Source of the DNA: Io17-Chloro-G2 sp965226915
GTDB taxonomy: Bacteria; Chloroflexota; Dehalococcoidia; Lucifugimonadales; UBA3495
NCBI GenBank assembly: GCA_965226915.1
Contig: CBDDEJ010000006.1
Coordinates: 124,001 to 188,000, forward strand
Direction: 5' to 3'
DNA: 64,000 nucleotides
The translations under genes and the position numbers were made by a program. How positions within the stretch are numbered: position 1 is the first letter of the stretch; each line of letters begins with the position of its first letter. Under the pieces are notes generated by a model that was not told the DNA's origin, did no database searches, and saw only the letters and a list, made by a program, of their open reading frames with translations. Shown piece after piece: positions 8,698 through 17,581 of this stretch.

Positions 8698-9438
8698 ATG
8701 CCACCGATGGTCCTCTTTTACGTAATCATGGCCCCACTGCTAGCGTGGTGGACCACCAGGCTAGCCCGGTCCAAGGGCAGGCAAATTCCTTGGCTTTGGG
8801 GTATGGCCGCTTTTTTCTTGACGATGCCTCCAGAACCGTGGCGCCTCCTAGGAATGGTTCCGCTGTTGGTGCTGATCTTCTTGAAGGCCCCACAACCTCA
8901 GTTGGATTCGCCGCCCAAAGAATCGATCTGCCCTAAATGCCAATCAAGCCATTCGGCCAGCCAGCGTTATTGCATCAGTTGCGGCTGGGAACTTGCCAGG
9001 GCCTATCCCGAATCCGGAATCGCCGCCGAACAACCCGCACAAAACACCCAGGAACCTGGAACGGATCCCGTTGCTCCGGAACCCGTGCTGGCCAGCGAGA
9101 CCGCAACTGTCGGGGACGTTCCTGCTGAACCGGTTGCGGCGCCGGCCGCGGAAGCCGTCACAGCAGCGGAGACGGCGGCGGAGCCCCAACCCGAGGCGCC
9201 CGTTTACCGCGGAACGCCCACGGCAGCGGGCATGACCGAACGGGGGATAAATCTATTCAACCTGGGAAGGACCCAAGAGGCCATCGACCAGTTCACCAAG
9301 GCGATTGCCCTGGACGCTAATTACAAAGAGGCCTGGGAACGGCGGGCGGAAGCCTACGGTAGTTTGGGCCGGGACGGGGAGGCCGCCGAAGACAGGCGGC
9401 ATTTGAACACTATCAACCCGGGGTCATCCACCGGATAG
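8698..9438 (+). CDS. Membrane-anchored zinc-ribbon/TPR protein
   Basis: Domain order: two hydrophobic segments (about residues 3-17 and 30-62), a zinc ribbon with CPKC and CISC (about 78-100), a low-complexity Ala/Pro/Glu-rich linker (about 105-180), and a C-terminal pair of TPR-like repeats (GINLFNLGRTQEAIDQFTKA, then AWERRAEAYGSLGRDGEAAE). ATG at 8698 follows GAGGA. The layout suggests a protein-interaction module tethered to the inner face of the membrane. No specific function is recognised, and neighbours do not suggest one. Confidence 0.7.
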   Translation: MPPMVLFYVIMAPLLAWWTTRLARSKGRQIPWLWGMAAFFLTMPPEPWRLLGMVPLLVLIFLKAPQPQLDSPPKESICPKCQSSHSASQRYCISCGWELARAYPESGIAAEQPAQNTQEPGTDPVAPEPVLASETATVGDVPAEPVAAPAAEAVTAAETAAEPQPEAPVYRGTPTAAGMTERGINLFNLGRTQEAIDQFTKAIALDANYKEAWERRAEAYGSLGRDGEAAEDRRHLNTINPGSSTG

Positions 9439-9635
9439 TTTTGCTTCTCATTGGCCTAGAAACTCGGACGGAAACCCCGATTCTCTCCAAGCTGCCGTTT
9501 TCTTAGCGACGATTATCGATGTAACAGTGGGTTCTTGAACCGTATTACAGACACTATCATGCCACATAAGACTATAATACATCTGTCTGGCGTAGCGCGA
9601 AACCCGGCCAATGGCTTTCCGGCCAGACCTCTAGG

Positions 9636-9667
9636 CTAATCACGCTCTGGTCTAATCACCCTCTGGC
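9636..9667. repeat. Two tandem copies of a 16-base repeat
   Basis: CTAATCACGCTCTGGT is followed immediately by CTAATCACCCTCTGGC, 14 of 16 bases identical, just after the fabI stop codon. The function is unknown. Confidence 0.5.
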
Positions 9668-9679
9668 AGGCAATCCCGC

Positions 9680-10453
9680 CTAGACCGCCATGATGTGATA
9701 CCCGGCGTCAACGGGGATCACTGAACCCGTTATTCCAGCGGAAAGGTTGCTGCACAGGAACAGAGCCGTTTGCGCCACTTCTTCCACCGTGATATTCCTC
9801 TTCATAGGCGCCCTTTCAGCGTGGATGCGCTTCATGTCTCTGAATCCGTCGATACCCCTGGCCGCCAGGGTCTCCAACGGGCCGGCGGAAATTGCGTTGA
9901 GCCTGATATTCTGCTCCCCAAATTCCGAGGCCAACTGCCGCACTTCATGCTCCAGTGCCGCTTTGGCAGTACCCATGACGTTGTAACCCGGATAAACCTG
10001 CTGCGACGCTTGAAACGTCATGGTCACTACGCTTCCACCATTCTTCATCAGAGGTGCGGCGTGCTTGACCAGGGGTATCAGAGAATATGCGCTTACTTCC
10101 AACGCCAAGCGGAAGCCGTCACGGCCGGTTTCCGAGAATGGGCGGGAAAGGTCCTCACGGTTGGCGAAGGCAATGCTATGGACCAGGAATGAGATCTCTC
10201 CAAAGGTTTGCTCAACCTGCTCAAACATATCGGCTATCTGCTGGTCGTCGGTGGCGTCGCAGGGCACGAGAAGGGCGTCGTCCAGTGTATCCCCCAAACG
10301 CGCGACACGATCTTTTAGCCGGTCATTCTGGTAGGTCAAAGCCAAACGAGCTCCCGCTTGGCCCAAGATCTCGGCGATGGCCCAGGCGATGCTGCGCTCG
10401 TTGGCCACTCCCATGATCAATCCGTTTTTGCCACTGAGGTCTATGGGATACAA
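9680..10453 (-). CDS. fabI: Enoyl-[acyl-carrier-protein] reductase (NADH)
   Basis: Reduces trans-2-enoyl-ACP in the last step of each fatty-acid elongation cycle. It has the FabI N-terminus with the GVANERSIAWAIA nucleotide motif, HSIAFANRE, and the catalytic pair Y157 and K164 in GYNVMGTAK. The residue aligned with Tyr146 of E. coli FabI is phenylalanine (TMTFQAS), as in mycobacterial InhA. Start is TTG at 10451-10453 with GGAGG eight bases upstream. It is the last gene of the run cofD-cofC-LLM-fabI on the minus strand, 54 bases after the LLM gene, an unusual partner for cofactor F420 genes. Confidence 0.93.
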   Translation of the reverse strand: MYPIDLSGKNGLIMGVANERSIAWAIAEILGQAGARLALTYQNDRLKDRVARLGDTLDDALLVPCDATDDQQIADMFEQVEQTFGEISFLVHSIAFANREDLSRPFSETGRDGFRLALEVSAYSLIPLVKHAAPLMKNGGSVVTMTFQASQQVYPGYNVMGTAKAALEHEVRQLASEFGEQNIRLNAISAGPLETLAARGIDGFRDMKRIHAERAPMKRNITVEEVAQTALFLCSNLSAGITGSVIPVDAGYHIMAV

Positions 10454-10507
10454 CTGGTTAAGCCTCCGTTCTAGTTGCTTGTCTAGTTGCTTGCTGAATC
10501 GGTTGGA

Positions 10508-11476
10508 TCACGTCCAGGCCGGGGCGACCTGATCCAAGAACATATCTAGCTGGCGTTCCGGCTGGAATGAGGCGAACCTAACCACTACGGTTCGGGCACC
10601 GGCCTCGGCGTATTCGGCGATTCGTTCTTTGACCCTTTGCGGACCGCCAAAGGGCCCCCACCGGTCACCCCAAATCTCGGCGCCGTAATATCCGGTCAAG
10701 AATTTATTGGCGTCGGCCTCAGCTTTAGCCAGATCGGATTCCATATTCACCGTCATGTACATCACGGTATCCAGTGCGTGAGCATCTCTTCCCATCTCAT
10801 CTGCCAGGCTGCGGACTTTCTGGACCAACTGGGCGTATTCTTCGGGAGAATCTGATATCGAGATTATTCCGTCGGCAAATCGTGCGGCCCGCCGGAATTG
10901 CGCCTCCCTTCTAGCCCGCCAATGGCAAGCCAACAGGAACGGTATTCCGCCGGGTTGAACAGGGCGCGGCAGCATTGTGGCGCCGTCCAATTCAAAATGC
11001 CTTCCGGCGAAATCAAAAGGTTTGTCGCCGCCCAAACCTTTGACGATCTGGATTATCTCTTCCAAACGCCGTGCGCGCCCAGACTGGGGAACCCCGGCAT
11101 CTTGCCATTCATGGACCTGGGCGTCGTTGAACGCTCCTCCAACCCCGGCGGCGATCATCAGGCGCCCTTCGGAAATTAGGTCGATGGTCGCGCAGGTTTG
11201 GGCCAGCAACACCGGGTGACGCAGCGCCGCCAGCAGCACAGCGGTTCCCAGGCGCACCCGGCTGGTGCGGGCGGCGATCGCCGCCAAGACCGAAAGCGGC
11301 TCCAATCTGGGTTTGGCCGTAAGGCTGTCGCCCACCCAAACGGATTCAAAGCCACCCTCTTCTGCTTTCGCGGCCAGGCTCAAAACTAACTGGGCATCGC
11401 GCGGGGCCGGGTCGGCCAGCAATAAGCCGCGGGTCGGGACCAAATAGCCGAGTTTGACGGATGGATAATTGATCAT
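10508..11476 (-). CDS. LLM-class (luciferase-like) F420/flavin-dependent oxidoreductase
   Basis: A 322-residue TIM-barrel protein of the bacterial luciferase-like family: GGFESVWVGDSL, SRVRLGTAVLLAALRHPVLLAQ and LISEGRLMIAAGVGG. Such proteins use reduced F420 or FMN. Its start codon overlaps the stop codon of cofC in ATGA, so the two are translationally coupled; this strongly suggests that F420 is the cofactor. Substrate unknown. Comparable proteins in the window are at 21585, 44967 and 62749. Confidence 0.88.
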   Translation of the reverse strand: MINYPSVKLGYLVPTRGLLLADPAPRDAQLVLSLAAKAEEGGFESVWVGDSLTAKPRLEPLSVLAAIAARTSRVRLGTAVLLAALRHPVLLAQTCATIDLISEGRLMIAAGVGGAFNDAQVHEWQDAGVPQSGRARRLEEIIQIVKGLGGDKPFDFAGRHFELDGATMLPRPVQPGGIPFLLACHWRARREAQFRRAARFADGIISISDSPEEYAQLVQKVRSLADEMGRDAHALDTVMYMTVNMESDLAKAEADANKFLTGYYGAEIWGDRWGPFGGPQRVKERIAEYAEAGARTVVVRFASFQPERQLDMFLDQVAPAWT

Positions 11477-12105
11477 TCCGGCGCCAGCCGGTCAAGAAGT
11501 CCGGGCTCGATATGCTGGTAAGTCACGAGATCTTCCGGGATGTCCAAATCAAAGCCTAGGCCGGGGCTATAGCACATGGCTACAGATACACCCAATTCGG
11601 CGGCCAGCGCCAAATGGCGAGTGAAGCTTCGGTCGCCCAAGTGGGGATGGAACGGGATTCCCAGCGGGACCAATAAACCGTTGGTTCCTCCGTCCCGCCG
11701 AGCCGGAGCAATTGTGATATTGTTCTGCCGGCGAGTGGCGGTGACGAGGCTGTGCAAGTCGGCCGATTTTAAGAACGGCAGGTCCCCGGGAATATACAAA
11801 GGCGAAAGGCCCATCTCAAATGCTTGATCAAATGCTTTACCGAGGGTGTCATTGAGGTCCCGGCCCATTTCTTCAAACCAGAGCCCGTCCATTTTGATGG
11901 TCAGGCTCTGGACGCGTTCGTCTCCTCCCACCACCCAGATCTGGCCTATAGAAGAGCCCTTGATGGCTGAAATCACCCGGCTCAGCATCCCCAACACCAA
12001 ATTGGCCCGGCGCTCTGGAGAGAGTTCCGACGCCAGCCGCGTCTTGCCACTGGCCAAATTTTTAATGGGTATTATTGCAGTGATCGGCTGCGATTGTTCC
12101 ACCAT
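11473..12105 (-). CDS. cofC: 2-phospho-L-lactate (or PEP) guanylyltransferase
   Basis: Activates 2-phospholactate or phosphoenolpyruvate with GTP to form the donor used by CofD. The N-terminus ITAIIPIKNLASGKTRLASELSP is the CofC/FbiD signature; VVGGDERVQ, YIPGDLPFL and GGTNGLLVPLG follow, as in nucleotidyltransferases of this family. 210 residues. It begins 5 bases after cofD ends and overlaps the next gene by 4 bases, within a cof operon. Which three-carbon substrate is used cannot be told from sequence by eye. Confidence 0.92.
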   Translation of the reverse strand: MVEQSQPITAIIPIKNLASGKTRLASELSPERRANLVLGMLSRVISAIKGSSIGQIWVVGGDERVQSLTIKMDGLWFEEMGRDLNDTLGKAFDQAFEMGLSPLYIPGDLPFLKSADLHSLVTATRRQNNITIAPARRDGGTNGLLVPLGIPFHPHLGDRSFTRHLALAAELGVSVAMCYSPGLGFDLDIPEDLVTYQHIEPGLLDRLAPE

Positions 12106-12109
12106 CGGC

Positions 12110-13030
12110 CTATCGATCCGTTATTTCCAGGATTTGCCGGGCCAATGAGACTTTATCAGCTTCCGACTGCATGATTATAGACGTTATCACGGGTTGAATT
12201 CCCAACTCTGAGATTGCCGGGGCATATTCAGCGTCTTGATCGTCGATGAAGAAATAATCGCAGATCTCCTGGTATTGGCGGGCGACCCCCAGGCAAGTGG
12301 CGTCGTGCCCCAATTCCACCATCATCTTCGCGGCGGGTCCCCTAAGAGCGGCCCCTCCAACGATGGGGCTAACCGCCACCCGTGGTCCTGGAAAAACCTC
12401 CAGGCTTCGGCGAATCCCGGGCACCGCCAAAATCGGTCCAAGGCTCAGGAATGGATTTGATGGGCAAAGCACCAACAACCCCCCGGCGTCCAAGGCTACC
12501 GCCATGGCAGTGGAGGGTTGAGCCGATTCGGCGCCCTCGTAATAGATGTTTTTCACAGCCGGTTCAGTCATGCGTTTTACGAAGTATTCTTGCATGGCCA
12601 GGAACCCTTCGCTAGTGGCGACAACGGTCTTGACTGAATCGTCGGTCATGGGCGCAATGGTGTGTCTGACACCCAAAGCCCGGCTCAGATCCGCCGTAAC
12701 CTCGGATAAGCCAACCCCATCACGAAGCAGTTGGGTACGCCTTATGTGGGTGGCTAGGTCGCGGTCACCAAGGTTGAACCAGGCGTCGACTCCGTAGCGG
12801 CGGAGCATTTCCAGCGATTTAAAGGTTTCACCGGCCAGCCCCCAGCCCGTCTCCGGATTCGCCAACCCGGCTAAGGTGTACATGACCGTGTCCAAGTCCG
12901 GTGAGACGTGAAGCCCGTAGAAACACTCATCGTCGCCGGTATTGACACCCACGACCAGGTTTGGGGGTTCAACGATTCGGGCTAGACCCAAAGCTAGTTT
13001 GGCGCCGCCCACTCCTCCGGCCAACGCCAA
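12110..13030 (-). CDS. cofD: 2-phospho-L-lactate transferase, F420-0 synthesis
   Basis: Transfers the phospholactyl (or phosphoenolpyruvyl) group from the CofC product to the deazaflavin Fo. The N-terminal glycine loop ALAGGVGGAKLALGLARI and NTGDDECFYGLHVSPDLDTVMY are hallmarks of CofD/FbiA; GWGLAGETFKSLEMLRRYG and PSNPFLSLGPILAVPG follow. About 306 residues. The only standard start is TTG at 13030, and the frame stays open upstream without ATG or GTG, so the start is uncertain. No CofE/FbiB glutamate ligase is found in this window. Confidence 0.92.
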   Translation of the reverse strand: MALAGGVGGAKLALGLARIVEPPNLVVGVNTGDDECFYGLHVSPDLDTVMYTLAGLANPETGWGLAGETFKSLEMLRRYGVDAWFNLGDRDLATHIRRTQLLRDGVGLSEVTADLSRALGVRHTIAPMTDDSVKTVVATSEGFLAMQEYFVKRMTEPAVKNIYYEGAESAQPSTAMAVALDAGGLLVLCPSNPFLSLGPILAVPGIRRSLEVFPGPRVAVSPIVGGAALRGPAAKMMVELGHDATCLGVARQYQEICDYFFIDDQDAEYAPAISELGIQPVITSIIMQSEADKVSLARQILEITDR

Positions 13031-13170
13031 AACCCGGCCGTTCCAGGAATTTCGCGAACTCAGGAGCCGCCCCTTGAAATCCCAGCCAACTGGACTGAAG
13101 AAGCGTTTACGTGGTTGTCGGCCGGTTTGATGCTTGCCACGCAGCCGCCTGAAAGATCAAGGTCAAACAA

Positions 13171-14472
13171 TCATTCTTCATCCGCGGCCACACTGGCTGC
13201 CGCCCGGCGGGGATGGACGAAGCGGTAGGTATCCAATTTGACCAGCTTGCGATACGAACCGAACACTTCCTCCACGTTGTCTCCCACCAAATCCAGGGGG
13301 TCCAGTTCAACATCAGCATCGTCGAACAGGCGCTTGATCTTATAGGTGGTGTAGCGCTCGGCTGGGACCCGTCCGGCCTGGCGGATCATGTGGCGGAATT
13401 CGGAGGGGCGCATCAGCTGGCCGTGCTGTGCGCCGGCGGCGGTGGAGATGCTCTCGTTGATCAGCGTGCCGCCCAGATCGTTGACTCCCGACGCCAGGAG
13501 CAACTGCGACATGCGGGAGCCCTCTTTCACCCAAGAAGCCTGGATGTTGGGAATCCAGTTGTTGAGCATGATGCGGGCAATGGCGTGGACTTTGACTACG
13601 TCCATGCCTGTGGGACCGGTCCGAACGTCATCTACGATCCCCTTCATGAACATGGGAGCTTCTGAGTGGACGAAGCTCAGGGGAACGAACTCGGTTATGC
13701 CTCCGGAGTTTTTCTGGATATCCCGCAACAGCGCAATGTGCCGGGTCAGATGGGCGTTGGTTTCAACATGCCCGAACATGACCGTGGACGTGGTGGGGAT
13801 GCCCAACTCGTGGGCCGTGGTTATCACCTCTACCCATTGATCCACCGTGATGCGTCCCGGCGATATCTTATCCCGCAACTCCTGGTCGAGAATCTCGGCC
13901 GAGGTGCCCGGCAGGCTACCTACACCGGCGTCTTTCAAACCCTGAAGGTACTCCTTAATTGTCCACTTAGACCTGATCGACCCGTAAAGGACTTCCTCGG
14001 GAGAAAAACCGTGGATGTGGACATCCGGTGCTTCTTCTTTGATCGCCTCGCAAAGTTTTATGTAAAGGTCTCCCTGCATCTGGGGAGGCAGGCCGGCCTG
14101 AAGACAGACCTCTGTGGCGCCGTATTCCATGGCTTCTTTGGTGCGGCGGATGATCTCTTCCACCGGCAAAAAATACCCTTCCTCTTCCCTGTGGTCCCGG
14201 CTAAATGCGCAAAATCCGCAGCGTTTGATGCAAACGTTGGTGAAGTTGATGTTCCGGTTAACCACGTATGTAGCGACGTCTCCGACGGCCCTCCAGCGCA
14301 ATTCGTCGGCTGTCATAACCATAGCGTGATATTCCAGACCGATGGCATCGAACAAAAGGTCGGCCTCTTCCGGGCCGATGTCTTCGCCTTCCAACGCTCT
14401 GCTTAGGACAGCCGCGGTATCTTTCTGTAAAAGCCCCAACAGGGACTCTATATCTTTAGCTGATTCCGGCAT
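13171..14472 (-). CDS. cofH: Radical SAM enzyme CofH of deazaflavin (Fo) synthesis
   Basis: Joins a tyrosine-derived radical to 5-amino-6-ribitylaminouracil, the first step to the deazaflavin Fo. The radical-SAM cluster motif CIKRCGFCAF (CxxxCxxC) is near residue 85, followed by GATEVCLQAGLPPQ and GFSPEEVLYG, typical of the CofH/MqnC group. 433 residues. It starts 17 bases inside the cofG 3' end, showing coupling. MqnC and MqnE are relatives, but pairing with cofG, cofD and cofC decides the role. Confidence 0.92.
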   Translation of the reverse strand: MPESAKDIESLLGLLQKDTAAVLSRALEGEDIGPEEADLLFDAIGLEYHAMVMTADELRWRAVGDVATYVVNRNINFTNVCIKRCGFCAFSRDHREEEGYFLPVEEIIRRTKEAMEYGATEVCLQAGLPPQMQGDLYIKLCEAIKEEAPDVHIHGFSPEEVLYGSIRSKWTIKEYLQGLKDAGVGSLPGTSAEILDQELRDKISPGRITVDQWVEVITTAHELGIPTTSTVMFGHVETNAHLTRHIALLRDIQKNSGGITEFVPLSFVHSEAPMFMKGIVDDVRTGPTGMDVVKVHAIARIMLNNWIPNIQASWVKEGSRMSQLLLASGVNDLGGTLINESISTAAGAQHGQLMRPSEFRHMIRQAGRVPAERYTTYKIKRLFDDADVELDPLDLVGDNVEEVFGSYRKLVKLDTYRFVHPRRAAASVAADEE

Positions 14473-15700
14473 ATCGCTCGATGCCCCCTAAAACATATCC
14501 CTGATCATCCGTCATACCGGATATCTTAGCCTGCATTTGCTGGGAAAGGTAGCCGCCTGCCATGTCGAAATATTCCGGATAAACCGGCAGTCTGGGCCGC
14601 AGCGCAAACCCCATGGCCTGGGTGCGGTCCCTAAGTTCCGCCAAGCCGGGCCACGGAGCCTCGGGATTCACGAAGTCGATGGTCAACGGAGAAACGCCAC
14701 CCCAATCATTGATCCCAGCATCGAGATAGATCTGATAATCCGCGGCGTTAAGGTTCGGAGGGACCTGGAGGTTCATGCCGGGTCCCAGGATCAGACGGGC
14801 CACAGCCACGGTCCAGATCAATTCTTCGCTGTCGGCGTCCAACTCCCTGCCCATTGGCGTGTTCGGCTTGGCCCGGAAATTTTGGATTATCACTTCTTGG
14901 ATGTGCCCGTGGGCAACGTGCAACTTCCTTATTTCCAGCAGCGCGTCAATGCGCTCCAGCCGGTTCTCCCCGATACCCACCAGGATCCCCGTGGTGAAGG
15001 GCACGCCTAATTCGCCGCCAATCTCCAGAGTCCGCAGCCTGACCCGAGGCCTCTTGCTGGGGGCAAACTCGTGGGGGCCTCCTTCTTGGTATAAACGCGG
15101 GCTGGTGGATTCCAGCATCAACCCCATGGAAGGATTGTAAGGGCGCAACTCCGCCATTTCCCGCCGGCTCATTGTGCCCGGATTGGCATGGGGCAGCAGT
15201 GAAGTCTCTTCAGTAACCATTCGGCACATGGCGGTTAGGTATTCCAGAGTGGTTTGATAACCCCTTTTGACCAGCCATTCCTTAGCCTCTGGATACCGCT
15301 GTTCCGGCCGCTCTCCCAGGGTAAAAAGGGCTTCGGTGCAACCCAAGGCCTGACCATCTTTGGCGACCTTCAGGACTTGTTCCGGGGACATGTATAGGTC
15401 TTCGGCTGACTCCGGGTCTCGGCGGAAGGTGCAATATCCGCAAAAATCCCGGCAAAGCATAGTGAGGGGAATGAAGACCTTAGGGGAAAATGTAACGGTC
15501 CGGCCTTTCCCATGGTCCCTCAACTCCGAAGCAGCGGCGCACAAGGCGGGAAGTCCATCTCTGGTTATATCCACGAGAAACGCAGCCTCGGTTTCTGCCA
15601 AGGCATTGCCTTTTAGGATCCACGAGACCAGCGCGTCCAATTCGGACGGGGTCATCGTTGCGCCCATGGGAGATTTTGCAGTGGTTTCTAGAGTACTCAC
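14456..15700 (-). CDS. cofG: Radical SAM enzyme CofG, deazaflavin (Fo) synthase subunit
   Basis: Completes Fo formation from the CofH product. The radical-SAM motif CRDFCGYCTF is present near residue 85, followed by GCTEALFTLGERPE, HANPGTMSRREM, GLMLESTSPRLY and FTTGILVGIGE, all typical of CofG. I chose the GTG at 15698-15700, which has AAGG at good spacing; an ATG at 15713-15715 lacks a ribosome site. It is the first gene of the run, with cofH overlapping its end. Confidence 0.92.
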   Translation of the reverse strand: MSTLETTAKSPMGATMTPSELDALVSWILKGNALAETEAAFLVDITRDGLPALCAAASELRDHGKGRTVTFSPKVFIPLTMLCRDFCGYCTFRRDPESAEDLYMSPEQVLKVAKDGQALGCTEALFTLGERPEQRYPEAKEWLVKRGYQTTLEYLTAMCRMVTEETSLLPHANPGTMSRREMAELRPYNPSMGLMLESTSPRLYQEGGPHEFAPSKRPRVRLRTLEIGGELGVPFTTGILVGIGENRLERIDALLEIRKLHVAHGHIQEVIIQNFRAKPNTPMGRELDADSEELIWTVAVARLILGPGMNLQVPPNLNAADYQIYLDAGINDWGGVSPLTIDFVNPEAPWPGLAELRDRTQAMGFALRPRLPVYPEYFDMAGGYLSQQMQAKISGMTDDQGYVLGGIERYAGIS

Positions 15701-15793
15701 AACGAGCCTTATCATCGACGTTGCGATTCATCGCCAGTGCATTGGATAACCCTGCCAATGCAACATCTGAGTCTAGCTTGGATTCTAGCCTGG

Positions 15794-15827
15794 AAGGGGT
15801 ACCGGAGTATTGTATCCGGTACCCCTT
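15794..15827. terminator. Perfect 13-base-pair hairpin between NIPSNAP gene and cofG
   Basis: AAGGGGTACCGGA and its complement are separated by an 8-base loop (15807-15814). It lies between the end of the NIPSNAP gene and the start of cofG, both on the minus strand. No T-run follows, so it may be a protein-binding or transcript-end structure rather than a classical terminator. Confidence 0.45.
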
Positions 15828-15910
15828 GCCCTAGCAACTGAAAATCAGTCGCAACGCTTTAATTTCCGCCTCGAGCGCAATCGGCGCCAAAAGCCGGCAA
15901 CCGCCCCTGA

Positions 15911-16237
15911 TCATTGCATCGGAGAGTAAGACGTTGGCCGCAGGATCCGGTTATTGACCCTGGCGTTGATTGGGCCGTTTTTCTCAGTCTCAGACCGCAC
16001 CTTGTTCCAATCGGGGTCGGCCTGGAACGCAGCCCATTTTGCCTCCCGGTCGGCCAGGTTGTCATAGCCCAGCATGTACACCAACTTGTTGCTGGTGCCG
16101 ACCTCTTCGGTCCAAAACCCGACCACCTGGATTCCGTGCCTCTTGAAAAACCCCACGGTATGGTCGGCAAACCGGGCGTTCAGGTCGGGCAGCCGGCCCG
16201 GCATGGTCTCATAGGTGCGCAGTTCGTAAATCATCAT
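15911..16237 (-). CDS. NIPSNAP-family protein
   Basis: A 108-residue dimeric alpha-beta barrel protein: IYELRTYETMPGRL at the start, FFKRHGIQVVGFWTEEVG, LVYMLGYDNLADREAKWAAF and ILRPTSYS at the end are the NIPSNAP pattern. The biochemical role in bacteria is not settled. Two adjacent ATG codons follow AGGAGGGA; the second (16232-16234) has the better spacing. It is downstream of ruvB, about 150 bases away. Confidence 0.85.
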   Translation of the reverse strand: MMIYELRTYETMPGRLPDLNARFADHTVGFFKRHGIQVVGFWTEEVGTSNKLVYMLGYDNLADREAKWAAFQADPDWNKVRSETEKNGPINARVNNRILRPTSYSPMQ

Positions 16238-16387
16238 TCCCTCCTGAGCGATGGTCAGAGATTGAAAGGCGCCACCTTCCGCATACGAGAAGCCGGATGG
16301 GTGGCCGCTGTCAGGAAACGGTAGATTATCCGGGGTTGCGGGTCAAGACCCAGAGGCGGTATCCAGATGCGGAATCCAGAGGAGAGG

Positions 16388-17428
16388 TCAAAAGCCGGAG
16401 AGGCGGTTTTGATCAGAACGTCCGGGACCGGAATCGGGACCAACAAAAGACCGGCCTAGGTATTCGTGGGCCAGCCGCGTCGCCACCCGGCCCCGGGGCG
16501 TGCGTTCCAGGAAACCCAGTTGCAGCAGATAAGGCTCCCAAACATCCATTATCGTGTCAGAGTCCTCGTTGACCGACGCCGCCAGTGTCTCCAAGCCCAC
16601 CGGTCCCCCGTCGAACTTGTCTATGATGCTGGTCAGAAGCCGGTGGTCCGATTGGTCCAATCCCAGTTTGTCCACCGCGAGTTGGTCCAGCGCGGCTCTG
16701 GCCACGGGGCCATCGATCTTCCCGTCAGCCATGACCAGCGCGTAGTCCCGGTTGCGCTTAAGCAGCCGGTTGGCGATTCGGGGGGTTCCCCTGGAGCGGT
16801 CGGCAATCTCCTTGATACCTTGCCCGTCGGCCTCCACGCCGATGATGCCGGCCGAGCGGCGCACGATTATCTCCATGTCGCCTGGTTGGTAATATTCCAG
16901 ATGGAACACCGACCCAAACCGGTCCCGCAGCGGCGCGCTGATCATGGAGAAGCGGGTTGTGGCGCCGATGAGGGTGAAAGGGTTGATCCTGAGGTTTATG
17001 TTGCGGGCGGCTAATCCTTTCCCCACCATCCAAGAGAGGAAGAAATCCTCCATGGCGGAATAGAGCACTTCTTCCACCACCCTGCTGAGGCGGTGGATCT
17101 CATCTATGAACAGCGCGTCGCCGGGCTGCAGGCCAGTGAGGATGGCCGCCATGTCGCCGGCCCGCTCGATAGCCGGGCCAGACGTCACCCGGATTTCGGC
17201 GTCCATCTCGTGGGCGATTATGTGGGCCAACGTGGTTTTACCCAGTCCGGGAGGGCCGTAAATGATGGTGTGGTCCAGAGGCTCTTGGCGGATTTTGGCG
17301 GCGCGGATACCGATATCCAGGGTGGCTTTAACGTGGGATTGGCCGACAAAATCGGACAACTGGCGAGGCCGCAAAGACTGGTCCACGTCTTCGGACTGGA
17401 CCGCTCCAGACACCAACCTTTCGGTCAT
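16388..17428 (-). CDS. ruvB: Holliday junction branch migration ATPase RuvB
   Basis: RuvB is the hexameric motor that with RuvA moves Holliday junctions during recombination repair. The 346-residue protein shows LRPRQLSDFVGQSHVKATL, Walker A GPPGLGKTTLAHIIA, DEIHRLSRVVEEVLY, the RuvB-specific ATTRFSMISAPLRDRFG and the C-terminal winged helix (LLQLGFLERTPRGRVAT). ruvA and ruvC are not next to it. It is read in the same direction as fabF, with 153 bases between. Confidence 0.97.
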   Translation of the reverse strand: MTERLVSGAVQSEDVDQSLRPRQLSDFVGQSHVKATLDIGIRAAKIRQEPLDHTIIYGPPGLGKTTLAHIIAHEMDAEIRVTSGPAIERAGDMAAILTGLQPGDALFIDEIHRLSRVVEEVLYSAMEDFFLSWMVGKGLAARNINLRINPFTLIGATTRFSMISAPLRDRFGSVFHLEYYQPGDMEIIVRRSAGIIGVEADGQGIKEIADRSRGTPRIANRLLKRNRDYALVMADGKIDGPVARAALDQLAVDKLGLDQSDHRLLTSIIDKFDGGPVGLETLAASVNEDSDTIMDVWEPYLLQLGFLERTPRGRVATRLAHEYLGRSFVGPDSGPGRSDQNRLSGF

Positions 17429-17581
17429 CGAATCCCCTCACACCGCCGGGCTGCTCCGGGTTGCAACCCACCATGTAGGCAAGCAGGGCAACCTCTATGA
17501 TTGACTCGATTCTAGGCGAGGCCCCGTTGCTCAGTCAAGGAAAATAAGTCACCGAGTTACGGCAACCCGTCCTCACCGGCC

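Noticed and set aside
9573..9578. TATAAT on the plus strand after the TPR gene
   Set aside because: No -35 hexamer at usable spacing and no plus-strand gene follows.
13031..13170. Upstream in-frame extension of cofD
   Set aside because: Open but without ATG, GTG or TTG and not protein-like for this family; the true start remains uncertain.
13666..14406. 246-codon open frame on the plus strand inside cofH
   Set aside because: Antisense shadow of a radical SAM gene with clear motifs.
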